A stretch of 64,000 bases of DNA, from the NCBI GenBank assembly GCA_947253885.1, contig CAMYAO010000009.1, forward strand, positions 10,367 through 74,366. Direction: 5' to 3'. Position 1 is the first letter of the stretch. Each line of letters starts with the position of its first letter. The notes under the pieces are model-generated. The model was not told where the DNA came from. It did no database searches and saw only the letters and a list, made by a program, of their open reading frames with translations. Below are positions 33,801-42,196 of the stretch, in pieces. Source of the stretch: an uncultured Clostridium sp. (GTDB taxonomy: Bacteria; Bacillota; Clostridia; Lachnospirales; Lachnospiraceae). The position numbers were made by a program, and so were the translations under genes.

Positions 33801-35991
33801 TGAGGTAAAAGGAAAAGTATATTATGATGTAAATAAAAACGGTGTATATGACAAAGGACTGGATAAACCGATTTCCGGAGCGGAAATTCAATTACTCGAT
33901 GAAAAGGGTAAGGTGGCAACCCTGCCGGATGCAAATCAGACTAAAATTACCGCTAAAACGGATTCAGATGGAAATTATTCTGCAAAAGTGTATAAAAGAG
34001 GAGTTTATCAGGTAAGCTTTACACTGGACGAAACACACAAAAAGGATCTGTTTGAAAAGGGAAGTGCAAGCGCTGGAGATATTTTGAATAAGGCGGGAAA
34101 TTCTGTTGCAGAAATAAAAGAACAAACTGCGACATCTGAAAAACTGAAACTGAATCCTTCTTACAGAAGCTCTGTACAAAATGCGGCGGTAATCGGACGG
34201 AATGATATAAAGGTAATAAAAAAGGATAAAGATACAAAAGAGCCGATTCAAGGGGTTTCATTTGAATTGTTAAAAGAAGTTCAGAAAAATGGAACACCGG
34301 TAAAAGAAAAGGTAGCAGATTTAAAAACAGATGAAAAAGGAGAAGGAGTTTTCTCAAATATCGAATACGGAAGCTATCTGCTGAGAGAAACCACAGCTGC
34401 CAAAACATATAACAACGATAATGAAAAAGGAAAACCGTTAGATCTAAAAGATTCCTCAAAAGAGATTAAGATGGAATTTTTTGACAGCAAGATTAAGGGA
34501 AGTGTAAAAGTAAAAAAGGTAGATAAAGAAGATACTTCTCTTCCTTTAAAAGGTGTAAAATTTGCATTAAAACAGAACGGAAAGACTGTCTATACTGCGG
34601 TAACAGATAAAGACGGAATTGCGGAATTTAAAGAAGTTGTTTATGGCAATTACAGCTTGGAGGAAGTGGAGACATTGCCTTCCTATAATCTTTCCAAAGA
34701 AACAAAGTCTGTGTCGGTTCAGAAGCAGGGAGAAGTCTATGATCTGGGAACTGTTACCAATCAGAAGATAAAAGGTGAGGTAAAGGTTCAGAAGGTGGAT
34801 AAGGAAGACCATTCTAAGAAATTGAAAGGAGTGGAATTTGCCCTGATGCAGGGAGATAAGGAAGTCATGACGGCAATCACGAATGAAGATGGTATTGCTC
34901 ATTTTCAGAAGGTGATTTACGGAGATTATACTTTGATAGAAAAGACACCTTTGCTTCCATATGTTGCATCTGACAAGAAAATTGCAGTTGAAATCAGGGA
35001 AGACGGCAAGGTAATAGATGCCGGAACAGTGGAAAATAAACTGAAGAAAGGCTCTGTAACACTGAAAAAAGTAGATGCTGATACGAAACAGCCTCTAAAG
35101 GGCGTTGTATTTGTATTAAAGCAGGGAGACAAGGAGGTATATGAAGCTACTACCGATGAAGAGGGAATCGCAACCTTTAAAGATGTCGTGTACGGTTCTT
35201 ATAAATTGGTAGAAAAATCCACCTTGGAGAGCCATAACCTGCTGAAAACAGAGTTAGATATTGTGATCGATTCAGACGGAAAAGCTATTGATCTGGGAGA
35301 GGTTACAAATGTGATTAAGAGGGGTTCTGTTCGCCTGACAAAGGTAGATGAGGAAACTCCTTCCAAAAAGCTTTCTGATGTAACGTTTGCATTACAAAAA
35401 GATGGAAAGACGGTTTCTGAGGCAGTTACAAATAAAGACGGAATTGCACAGTTTACCGGTGTTTCCTATGGAACGTATCAAGTGGTGGAAACAAAAGCAA
35501 GGAGTGGATACATTCTTTCCGAGAAGCCTCGAAGTGTTACCATAAAAGAGGAAGGACAGATCGTAGAGTTAGGAACTGTTACAAATAAAATGGGAAAAGG
35601 AACGATTCACATTACAAAGGTGGATCAGAACGACAAAAAGAAAACACTGAAGGGTGCGGAATTTACTCTTTTAAAAGGGAAAAAGGTATTCTTAAAAGGT
35701 ATTACAAATGAAAAGGGAATTCTGGAATGGAGTGTACCATACGGAAGTTATACCGTGGTAGAAACAAAAAGTCCGGTCGGCTATCAAAAGGCGGACAGAA
35801 AAACTTCCGTCGAGATAAAGAAAGACGGACAGACTGTTTCACTGGAAGTAAAAAACAAACCGATACCGGATTCGGTTAAAGGAAAAGTGACTCCGAGAAC
35901 CGGAGATAAAAAGCGAATCCCGATGTACATTGGAATCGGAATTGCGGCATTAGTACTTCTGACAATTGTAATTCGATTTAAGAAAAAGTAA
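30859..35991 (+). CDS. Giant LPXTG-like surface adhesin with SdrD-B and SpaA repeats
   Basis: A 1710-residue secreted protein. The signal peptide MKRFWKQFTALFMAVLMVCG ends near PRAFA-EG. A long N-terminal region (about 35-980) has no family I recognise. An SdrD B-like domain follows at about 982-1075 (VYYDVNKNGVYDKGLDKPI). Then come six SpaA/Cna-B prealbumin-like repeats at about 1114, 1216, 1307, 1399, 1490 and 1582, the last five about 91 residues apart. Each starts with a K-K/T-V-D type strand whose lysine can form an isopeptide bond. The C-terminus is TPRTGD, a hydrophobic helix and RFKKK, a sortase signal. ATG at 30859 fits the signal peptide. Confidence 0.88.
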   Translation: MKRFWKQFTALFMAVLMVCGMILPLQPRAFAEGAGDTQKINLQVGAIIDKAFDTEKQEYYTNEPIAAGVNLDVSGAGVNIKNARLVVTVPKHTSIGNSLKFTDSMNAKKNEKSEDENNWYMTYTFEQLTGASTGTYSFPFKFDAKTTQAGESLTATAVLYDGSGKVIKRATHTYKAKVMEPESLLKNNFADQYDKERDVYMVNTTIDDTHPNTTDPGRGIRLHYVPAVYLNAENDTYKGMGQFYPDTITMVAHLPKEATLDAGALNGWKYDEATHTATFVFNKTNWPERNYWTNNLDGDYQSIFLNYKNAPVNKVYTLKMDYYLNKGEATEKQLASRELKAEFKPIPYGKGGGASITKGGHYYHYYNKDDTLSYGDQLHRYYYLKDGYYIGDTDFSKEGMRSLIWLDATNNGTNTQDPTNGLWTEVKDVTITLKDKRIYFAGFSMYDTERLNDGYPFKDTSRQTKLIEALNTVGNTLYGIRADGSKVELHKNLRLYDKEANPNSRVAIEDSKRQYVKLQLVFDKPIVLDNMRINFYEYTRMMDSEKKLWDEKNNGDLQTYRSHVEANVKRRDADEFKTMKDGRDNTDAYMSIVPLEPLFAVFLQSNESIVYQEGGTQFDYEVGPNLVTGNWGPLKEVTKTKSVTLLPPGYTCGKDENGKKLPLYKSATETLVNEKGDVSDWQDWKDFKESDIKVIENYKNTGRTAVIVDYGTVKYKESRKVILNLVATRLAPQGSTDFENYYTYEDNTVIKPNTKETYYKDEMDLDEDGNTNEIFRKISNQMTFIPPYELILHKYVKYPSDPVAGLSTTGDLGYGIDYHISVLNETINPIKQLSILDTLPAKGDHVIAPNELGQYTARMSEFATPLRMAVEDYEPNKEIVELFDVYYQTVPQGSNLASVRDGVWLKKDQITDWSKVKSLRFALKAGKELSPKTEKVIVIPAKIPFDTKLKVGQKAVNTAAASRDNIQYAEGNRVSAQFVTYEVKGKVYYDVNKNGVYDKGLDKPISGAEIQLLDEKGKVATLPDANQTKITAKTDSDGNYSAKVYKRGVYQVSFTLDETHKKDLFEKGSASAGDILNKAGNSVAEIKEQTATSEKLKLNPSYRSSVQNAAVIGRNDIKVIKKDKDTKEPIQGVSFELLKEVQKNGTPVKEKVADLKTDEKGEGVFSNIEYGSYLLRETTAAKTYNNDNEKGKPLDLKDSSKEIKMEFFDSKIKGSVKVKKVDKEDTSLPLKGVKFALKQNGKTVYTAVTDKDGIAEFKEVVYGNYSLEEVETLPSYNLSKETKSVSVQKQGEVYDLGTVTNQKIKGEVKVQKVDKEDHSKKLKGVEFALMQGDKEVMTAITNEDGIAHFQKVIYGDYTLIEKTPLLPYVASDKKIAVEIREDGKVIDAGTVENKLKKGSVTLKKVDADTKQPLKGVVFVLKQGDKEVYEATTDEEGIATFKDVVYGSYKLVEKSTLESHNLLKTELDIVIDSDGKAIDLGEVTNVIKRGSVRLTKVDEETPSKKLSDVTFALQKDGKTVSEAVTNKDGIAQFTGVSYGTYQVVETKARSGYILSEKPRSVTIKEEGQIVELGTVTNKMGKGTIHITKVDQNDKKKTLKGAEFTLLKGKKVFLKGITNEKGILEWSVPYGSYTVVETKSPVGYQKADRKTSVEIKKDGQTVSLEVKNKPIPDSVKGKVTPRTGDKKRIPMYIGIGIAALVLLTIVIRFKKK
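34508..35850 (+). repeat. Five tandem SpaA-type repeats in the adhesin gene
   Basis: Repeat starts at about 34508, 34780, 35055, 35330 and 35605 are spaced 272-275 bases apart. Each encodes a KVD-type first strand, LKGVxFxL, TDKDGIAxF and a YGxYxLxE turn. A more divergent unit begins near 34201. Divergence at DNA level argues against recent duplication. Confidence 0.8.
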
Positions 35992-35995
35992 CATA

Positions 35996-36035
35996 AAAAG
36001 ACAATGGGCGTGATATGTGCCCATTGTCTTTTTTT
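35996..36035 (+). terminator. Terminator of the adhesin gene
   Basis: AAAGACAATGGGC/GCCCATTGTCTTT stem with T7. Confidence 0.85.
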
Positions 36036-36170
36036 GATATGATCCGATTGAACTTGCGAAGTATATGAAGCAGAATTCAGAAAAGATAGTCAGAGTATTA
36101 ATAATACAAACTGTACCGTGCTTTTCCCGGAAAGACGGATGAGGTTTGTATTTAGGCTCCGGAGTGGCAA

Positions 36171-37508
36171 TCAGGATTTTAACTTATTATATAAAGAAGC
36201 AAGGGATATACCCAGTTCCTTTGCTGCCAGTTTTTTTCCGTCAACGGAATCTTCATAGTGTGACAAGGTGCGTCGGATTTCAGAACGTTCAAATTCGTGA
36301 ACACGTTCCAATAATGTTTTGGAAGAATAAGGAGGATTCTTAAGACGAAAGAGGGTAGCAGGAAGATCCTCCGGTTGCAGAACAGAACCCTTGCACATTA
36401 GTGCGGCGTATTCTAAAACATTGTAGAGCTCCCGAATATTTCCGGGCCAGTGATAGGTGTTCAAAATGGAAGTAACATCTTCTTGAATAGAAAATTTCTT
36501 CTTATACTGTATGGATACTTCTTTCAAATGTTCTTTGGCAAGTGGTAAAATATCTTCCGGACGTTCTCTGAGCGGAAGAATCTGCAAAGGGACAACTGCC
36601 AGACGATAGTATAGATCCAGACGAAATCGTTTTTCCTCAATATATCGCTGCAAGTCCACATTGCAGGCGCTGATAATGCGTACATTAATAGGAATTTCTT
36701 TTGTAGAACCGAGTCGGCGAATCTTTTTTTCCTGTAAGGTACGCAGTAGTTTTGCCTGTAATTCCAAATCCAGCTCGGATATCTCATCTAAAAAGATGGT
36801 TCCGTTTTCAGCGGCTTCAAACAGACCGACCTTTCCCTCTCTTTTGGCGCCGGTAAAAGCACCAGCAACATAGCCGAACAATTCACTTTCTAAAATATCT
36901 TTGTTAAGAGCGGCGCAGTTAATTGCAATAAACGGAAATGCCTGTCTGGGGCTTTCATTGTGAATGGATTGTGCAAATACTTCTTTTCCGCAGCCGCTTT
37001 CTCCCTGCAGTAAGACTGAGCCGTCAGTAGAAGCGATCTTTTTTGCAACTTCTATCAGGTCTGCCATTCGTTGACTCTGATAGATAATATGTGAAAAATT
37101 ATATCTGGTACCATTAGTAGAAAGCATCTTCTGCTGTAGAAGAGATTCTTTTTCTTTAAGGCTGGCAAGTGTTTCTGCAAAGTATTGAGCATTTTCTAAA
37201 AATGTTACAATAGAAATTCCACCGGTCAGAACTCCATTTTCAAAAATAGGATAAATACTGGCAAAATAATAGATGCCGTTTTCTGACCGGAGGGTGCAGA
37301 TAAGAGACTTTCCCTGTAAAATTGTTTCCGGCATAAGTGCTCCGGGGCGAAGTTGCAGCAGGGGAAGTCCGATTGCCTCGGAAAGAGGGCAGTTTACAAA
37401 ACGACTGTAGGAATCATTGAAAAAAACAATAGTACCGGTATGATCAACAATTACGATACCATCCTCCATTGCATTTAAGGCATTGATATAGTTGGGGGTC
37501 AGCTTCAT
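36171..37508 (-). CDS. Sigma-54-dependent activator, PAS-AAA-Fis
   Basis: This 445-residue enhancer-binding protein has an N-terminal PAS domain (about 8-110; MEDGIVIVDHTGTIVFFNDS). A sigma-54 AAA+ domain follows (about 140-365) with Walker A GESGCGKE, the sigma-54 contact loop GAFTGA and Walker B GTIFLDEI. A Fis-type helix-turn-helix ends the protein (LAAKELGISLASLYNKLK). ATG at 37508 follows AGGAGGATATACCA. It is divergent from a transporter gene with a -24/-12 promoter, which it very probably activates. The PAS domain suggests sensing of a small ligand. Confidence 0.92.
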   Translation of the reverse strand: MKLTPNYINALNAMEDGIVIVDHTGTIVFFNDSYSRFVNCPLSEAIGLPLLQLRPGALMPETILQGKSLICTLRSENGIYYFASIYPIFENGVLTGGISIVTFLENAQYFAETLASLKEKESLLQQKMLSTNGTRYNFSHIIYQSQRMADLIEVAKKIASTDGSVLLQGESGCGKEVFAQSIHNESPRQAFPFIAINCAALNKDILESELFGYVAGAFTGAKREGKVGLFEAAENGTIFLDEISELDLELQAKLLRTLQEKKIRRLGSTKEIPINVRIISACNVDLQRYIEEKRFRLDLYYRLAVVPLQILPLRERPEDILPLAKEHLKEVSIQYKKKFSIQEDVTSILNTYHWPGNIRELYNVLEYAALMCKGSVLQPEDLPATLFRLKNPPYSSKTLLERVHEFERSEIRRTLSHYEDSVDGKKLAAKELGISLASLYNKLKS

Positions 37509-37639
37509 TGGTATATCCTCCTGTCTAAAATATACAGAGATTATAACATGATTTCCAGTATTATAGAAAAAAATTATAGAATTTTAGAAACAAGATAAAG
37601 AAAATAGCGAAAATATCGCAGATTGAGGTAAGAAAATAT

Positions 37640-37655
37640 TGGCATCATAATTGCA
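37640..37655 (+). promoter_or_regulatory. Sigma-54 (-24/-12) promoter
   Basis: TGGCAT (37640-37645), five bases, TTGCA (37651-37655), with the invariant GG and GC exactly 10 bases apart. It lies 63 bases before the CitMHS gene and next to a sigma-54 activator gene. Confidence 0.82.
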
Positions 37656-37717
37656 TTTAGTTTATAGAAGAAACTGTAAGGAGATATTAGCTGTGAAAGA
37701 ATAATAGGAGGAAATTT

Positions 37718-39052
37718 ATGTTAGCTATTATCGGTTTATTAACTATTCTAGTGATGCTTGGTCTGATTATGACCAAGAAAATGCAAACTTTGCTTGCATT
37801 AATTATAGTTCCCGTAATCGGCTGTCTGGTTGCCGGCTATACGGGAGTTATTCAGGTAAAAGGCGGATTTACCCTTGCCACTATGAGTGGATATATCACA
37901 AAGGGAATCCAAAACATTGCACCTACCGGAGTAATGTTTATCTTTGCCATTTTATTTTTCGGAATTATGACAGATGCAGGTGCATTTGATCCGATTATTT
38001 CCGGAATATTAAAAGTGGTCGGAACTGATCCGGTTCGAATTGTAGTAGGAACTATGGTATTGGCAAGTATCGTACATTTAGACGGCTCCGGTGCAGCCAC
38101 CTTTCTGATTGTAGTTCCGGCAATGCTTCCATTGTATCGAAAGCTGGGAATGCAGCCGACCACACTTTGTCTGGCAACTGCCTTGGGGGCAGGTATTATG
38201 AACATGCTTCCATGGGGAGGTCCGACCATTCGGGCGATTACCGCATTGAATTCATCGGTAGATAAAATTTTTAATCCAATGATTATTCCAATGGTTGCCG
38301 GATATGTGATGGGAATTATTGTATGTATAATAGTCGGAAGAAGAGAGAAAAAACGCCTTGGCGAAATTTCTGTAGACGGACAGATCGAGCTTCATGCGAC
38401 AGAGTTGACGGAAGAGCAGAAAGCGTTAAGAAGACCTAAATTGTTTCTGATAAACATTTTGTTGATCATTGCGGCAATTGTGGTATTGGTGCTCAATATC
38501 TTACCACCGGCTGTTATCTTTATGCTGGCAACAGTACTTACATTACTGATTAATTACAGAGATATTCAGACACAGAAAATTCTGGTAGATTCTCATGCAA
38601 AGGAAGCCCTGATGATGGCAAGTATGTTATTTGCGGCAGGTTCTTTTATCGGAATCATGCAAAATTCGGGAATGCTGTTGGCAATGGCAAAGGGGATTGT
38701 AACCCTGATACCGGCATCTATGGGAAAATTTATCCCGTTTGTGGTAGGAATTTTAGGAACGCCGCTCAGTCTGGTATTTGATCCGGATTCTTTCTATTAC
38801 GGAGTAATGCCGGTATTGTCCAAAGCGGTCAGCGGAATGGGACTGGACGGACTGAACGTTGCAAGAGCGGCGATTGCAGGGCAGATGACACTGGGCTTTC
38901 CGATCAGTCCTTTGACCGGATCCACCTTCTTGTTGATCGGTTTAGCAGGAGTCGATCTTGGAGATCATCAAAAGAAGAGTTTCTTATGGCTGTGGCTAGT
39001 TTCTATTGTAATTGTAGTAGTAGGATTTATTGTAGGAGCTGTAAGATTTTAG
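37718..39052 (+). CDS. CitMHS-family carboxylate transporter
   Basis: A 444-residue membrane protein with about 11-12 spans, of the citrate-Mg2+:H+ symporter type (VHLDGSGAATFLIVVPAMLPL, NMLPWGGPTIRA, FGIMTDAGAFDPII). Family members import metal-complexed citrate or related carboxylates. The following two AtuA-type genes suggest another acid as substrate. The start ATG at 37718 follows ATAGGAGG. It is transcribed from the sigma-54 promoter at 37640. Confidence 0.87.
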   Translation: MLAIIGLLTILVMLGLIMTKKMQTLLALIIVPVIGCLVAGYTGVIQVKGGFTLATMSGYITKGIQNIAPTGVMFIFAILFFGIMTDAGAFDPIISGILKVVGTDPVRIVVGTMVLASIVHLDGSGAATFLIVVPAMLPLYRKLGMQPTTLCLATALGAGIMNMLPWGGPTIRAITALNSSVDKIFNPMIIPMVAGYVMGIIVCIIVGRREKKRLGEISVDGQIELHATELTEEQKALRRPKLFLINILLIIAAIVVLVLNILPPAVIFMLATVLTLLINYRDIQTQKILVDSHAKEALMMASMLFAAGSFIGIMQNSGMLLAMAKGIVTLIPASMGKFIPFVVGILGTPLSLVFDPDSFYYGVMPVLSKAVSGMGLDGLNVARAAIAGQMTLGFPISPLTGSTFLLIGLAGVDLGDHQKKSFLWLWLVSIVIVVVGFIVGAVRF

Positions 39053-39073
39053 GCGTTAAGTAAGGAGGAAGTA

Positions 39074-40426
39074 ATGAGATCAATTAGAATTGGATCAGGT
39101 GCCGGTTATGCCGGAGATCGCATTGAGCCGGCAGTAGAGTTGATGGAAAAAGGAAATTTAGATTACATTATTTTTGAGTGTCTGGCAGAGCGTACTATCG
39201 CGATCGGTCAGAAGGATAAAATGGCAGATCCGAATAAAGGCTATAATCAGTTATTAGAGCATCGCATGCGAAGAATTCTGAAACCGGCAAAGGAGAAGGG
39301 AATCAAAGTCATTACCAACATGGGTTCTGCAAATCCGATTGCCGCAATGAACGTAAGTGTGGAGATCGCAAAAGAACTCGGAATAAGCGGACTGAAATTT
39401 GCTGCTGTTACCGGTGATGATATTTTGGATAAAATTTCCGATTACTATGATAATCAGGTTTTGGAGTTGGGATGCAAGCTTGGAGATATCAGGGATGAAC
39501 TATTGTCTACCAATGTATATAACGGTGCAGATGGGATTGTAGCAGCATTGAAAGAAGGGGCAGATATCATTATTACCGGAAGAGTATCGGATCCGGCATT
39601 GTCTGTCGGACCGCTGGTATATGAGTTCGGTTGGAATACAGATACACATCCCGAACAAATGGGACAGGCAGTTTTGGTAGGACATCTTTTGGAATGTGCG
39701 GGTCAGGTAACCGGCGGTTATTATGCCGATCCCGGCATTAAAGATGTACCGAATCTGGAGAAGCTGGGATTCCCTTTGATAGAGATTGACGAAACCGGAA
39801 ATTTTATCGTAACAAAGGTGGAAGGATCCGGAGGAATGGTAACAGAAGATACCTGTAAAGAGCAGATGATTTATGAAATTCATAATCCGAAGCGTTATTT
39901 GACACCGGATGCAATCGCAGATTTTTCCAACGTAGTATTTACACAGGTTGGTGAGAACCGAGTGCGTGCAGAACATGCAACCTCTCATGGTGTGCCGGAG
40001 ACCTTAAAGGTTAGTATCGGATATAAGGACTGCTTTATCGGAGAAGGTGAGATCAGTTATGGAGGCGCCAATTCTATAGCACGTGCAGAATTGGCGGCGG
40101 ATATCGTGACCAAGCGCCTTGCGTTGATCGGAGCGGAAACGGATGAGATCAGAGTGGATTATATCGGCTATAATTCACTTTATAAAAGCCGGATCTCAAA
40201 ACAATTTGCACCGGATCAGTTTTCAGAGATTCGTCTGCGTGTTTCTGCAAGAACAAAAGACAGGAAAAATGCGACCTTGATCGGAAATGAAGTAGAAGCA
40301 CTGTATACGAACGGTCCGGCAGGCGGAGCGGGTGCAGAGAAAAAGGTTTCCGAGGTAGTATCTATTTGCTCGATCTTTGTTCCAAGAGATGTGGTAGAGA
40401 TCCGGGTTGCTTATCAAACGGTTTAA
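39074..40426 (+). CDS. AtuA-type acyclic terpene utilization family protein (DUF1446)
   Basis: This 450-residue protein matches DUF1446/AtuA from its N-terminus (SIRIGSGAGYAGDRIEPAVE) through DYIIFECLAERTIA, ITNMGSANPIAA and ITGRVSDPALSVGPL. AtuA was named from Pseudomonas citronellol/geraniol catabolism, but its reaction is unknown and homologues occur in many carboxylate operons. It is 21 bases after the transporter and 15 before its small partner, all under the sigma-54 promoter. Confidence 0.87.
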   Translation: MRSIRIGSGAGYAGDRIEPAVELMEKGNLDYIIFECLAERTIAIGQKDKMADPNKGYNQLLEHRMRRILKPAKEKGIKVITNMGSANPIAAMNVSVEIAKELGISGLKFAAVTGDDILDKISDYYDNQVLELGCKLGDIRDELLSTNVYNGADGIVAALKEGADIIITGRVSDPALSVGPLVYEFGWNTDTHPEQMGQAVLVGHLLECAGQVTGGYYADPGIKDVPNLEKLGFPLIEIDETGNFIVTKVEGSGGMVTEDTCKEQMIYEIHNPKRYLTPDAIADFSNVVFTQVGENRVRAEHATSHGVPETLKVSIGYKDCFIGEGEISYGGANSIARAELAADIVTKRLALIGAETDEIRVDYIGYNSLYKSRISKQFAPDQFSEIRLRVSARTKDRKNATLIGNEVEALYTNGPAGGAGAEKKVSEVVSICSIFVPRDVVEIRVAYQTV

Positions 40427-40441
40427 GGAGAGGAGAAAATT

Positions 40442-40741
40442 ATGAAGCTAAAAGAAATCGCTCATTCCAGAACGGGAGATAAGGGAGATATTTCCAATAT
40501 TTCTGTTATTGCCTATAAAGCAGAGGATTATCCGATATTGAAAGAGAAGGTAACGGTAGAAGCGGTAAAGAAATTTTTTTCGGAAATCTGTTATGGAGAG
40601 GTGACACGCTATGAGATCGACAGTTTGTGTGCAATGAATTTTGTATTAGACAAAACGCTGGGTGGAGGAGTGACCCGTTCTCTTGCTTTAGATAAGCATG
40701 GTAAGGCGTTGGGAATGGCATTGATGGAAATGGAAATCTGA
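40442..40741 (+). CDS. AtuA-associated small ferredoxin-fold-domain protein
   Basis: This 99-residue protein begins IAHSRTGDKGDISNISVIAY, the signature of the small domain found C-terminal to, or encoded next to, AtuA proteins. Here it is a separate gene after the 450-residue subunit, so the two probably form one complex. It contains no cluster cysteines despite the fold name. Its catalytic role is unknown. Confidence 0.83.
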   Translation: MKLKEIAHSRTGDKGDISNISVIAYKAEDYPILKEKVTVEAVKKFFSEICYGEVTRYEIDSLCAMNFVLDKTLGGGVTRSLALDKHGKALGMALMEMEI

Positions 40742-40750
40742 TCCATATAT

Positions 40751-40790
40751 GAAATGGCTATACGGCAGGATCGTATAGTCATTTCTTTTG
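40751..40790 (+). terminator. Terminator of the sigma-54 operon
   Basis: GAAATGGCTATACG (40751-40764) pairs with CGTATAGTCATTTC (40772-40785), then TTTT. Confidence 0.75.
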
Positions 40791-40849
40791 TACTATTCGT
40801 ATAAAATCAGAGGAGAAAGTTAGTCAAAGATTAGTAATTGTGTACTGTT

Positions 40850-41473
40850 TGCTAATGTTCTGGTTTTATCCAGTGTGTCGTAAAACCCCTTACTTTAGCT
40901 ATGGGGATATAAGACACTTCCATCGAATTTACGCAAGTAATTGAAGATGGAACAAAATAGTCTTGTATTAGATTTAAAAATGGAATATAATACATAACTA
41001 TGAATGTTACATATAAATCCAATAACAATGTAGTCTATTCTTGTAAATACCATGTTGTTTGGTGTCCTAAGTATAGACGCAAAATCTTAACAAATGGAAT
41101 AGATATCAGATTAAAAGAACTTCTCTTTGAATATGCTGCAAATATTTCTGTAGACATCATGGAAATGGAAATCATGCCGGACCATGTACACATACTCATG
41201 GAAGTAGACCCTCAGTTTGGTATTCACAAAGCAGTTAAATCATTAAAAGGATATACTTCCAAAATTTTGAGAAGTGAATATCCGTCATTAAAAACAAGAA
41301 TGCCATCACTGTGGACAAACAGCTATTTGGTATCAACTGTTGGTGGTGCTCCGCTTGATGTAATCAAGCAATATATCGAAAATCAGAAAACATCGCAAAG
41401 ACAAAAATATTACGAACTTACGAATAGAAAAAGCAAAAGATTTATTGGAGGATCCGACTATGAAAATGTATGA
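40850..41473 (+). mobile_element. IS200/IS605-type element, tnpA only
   Basis: A tnpA gene is preceded by an imperfect hairpin CCCC...GGGG at 40886-40906 inside a typical left-end sequence. No tnpB or accessory RNA follows. The right boundary is not visible: tnpA runs directly into an AraC-type coding fragment. Left limit approximate. Confidence 0.7.
41000..41473 (+). CDS. tnpA: IS200/IS605 Y1 HUH transposase TnpA
   Basis: A 157-residue transposase with the HUH metal-binding motif in PDHVHILMEV and the nucleophile tyrosine in DVIKQYIENQ. N-terminal CKYHVVWCPKYRRK is typical. Such enzymes cut and paste single-stranded DNA at hairpin ends. The length is complete and the catalytic residues are present, but the last codons (from about GSDYENV) come from neighbouring sequence rather than a usual TnpA tail. 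Confidence 0.88.
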   Translation: MNVTYKSNNNVVYSCKYHVVWCPKYRRKILTNGIDIRLKELLFEYAANISVDIMEMEIMPDHVHILMEVDPQFGIHKAVKSLKGYTSKILRSEYPSLKTRMPSLWTNSYLVSTVGGAPLDVIKQYIENQKTSQRQKYYELTNRKSKRFIGGSDYENV

Positions 41474-41573
41474 GATTTCTGTTGCGGTCGGATTCAATGA
41501 TTATACCTATTTTTCACAGATATTTAAAAGAAAAACAGGTATGACATTGTCAGAATATCGCAATAGATCATAA
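41466..41573 (+). pseudogene. C-terminal helix-turn-helix of an AraC-family regulator (remnant)
   Basis: In a frame overlapping the tnpA end, the codons read YEISVAVGFNDYTYFSQIFK then GMTLSEYRNRS and stop. This is the second HTH of an AraC regulator without its first 200 or more residues. The element insertion and a deletion removed the rest. Confidence 0.75.
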
Positions 41574-41589
41574 GAAAGGCAGACAGGAA

Positions 41590-41796
41590 ATGGGCAGATT
41601 AGAGAATCAGGAATGGGTAACTTTGGTGGATGATGCGGCGCGCGGAGATTTGGAGGCCGCTGCAAAGCTGGCAGAAGGATATGCAAAAGGCAGTTTCGGG
41701 AAGGCGGACAGAAATAAGGCACTGAAATGGTGCCGATATGCTGCAAAACGAGGCAACCAAAGAGCATTACAGCTTTTGGCTAAACTGGAGAAATAA
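41590..41796 (+). CDS. Short SEL1-like repeat protein
   Basis: This 68-residue protein carries one to two helical SEL1-type units (AARGDLEAAAKLAEGYAKG, then ALKWCRYAAKRGNQRALQLL), a fold used for protein contacts. Start: ATG at 41590 behind AAGAAAGGCAGACAGGAA. It follows the AraC fragment by 16 bases, so it may once have shared a transcript. Partner unknown. Confidence 0.65.
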   Translation: MGRLENQEWVTLVDDAARGDLEAAAKLAEGYAKGSFGKADRNKALKWCRYAAKRGNQRALQLLAKLEK

Positions 41797-42196
41797 CAGG
41801 GAAGCCGGTATTTATGCCGTATTATTCTGATAACAGATACAGATGTGACCGATTTGTGACAGTCTTTCGTTATAATGCTTTGCATATAGGAATGAAAGTT
41901 GCTCCCATTTCAGATGTCGAATCGTGGAATAATAGACAGAGTTTTTAAAAATAATTACAAAAAATACAGAAAAAAGAGAAATTATCTGTTATTTTTAAAG
42001 AAGAAGAGTTGATGTGATTGGGTTAGTGAGGATGTTTTAAAAATGGGTACAGGGTATATCCTTTTATATAGAACAGCCTCCTTGTAAAAAGCACAAAGGA
42101 GAAAAGAATTCAGTAATATTTAAATAAGAAAAAGTGCGCCTATGGAAGAACATTCGATAGCTGCACTTTTTCTGTATAGAAGAGAGGCAATAAAAA
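41797..42196. other. 400-base gap without a gene
   Basis: AT-rich and without a coding frame I can support. A terminator-like hairpin AAAAAGTGC/GCACTTTTT (42129-42171) sits 26 bases before the next gene. Its 25-base loop is long; it may be an attenuator. Confidence 0.5.

Noticed and set aside
34201..35850. Regular 275-base periodicity considered as a CRISPR-like or satellite array
   Set aside because: It is in-frame protein repetition (SpaA-type domains) with divergent DNA; no short identical repeats with spacers exist anywhere in the window.
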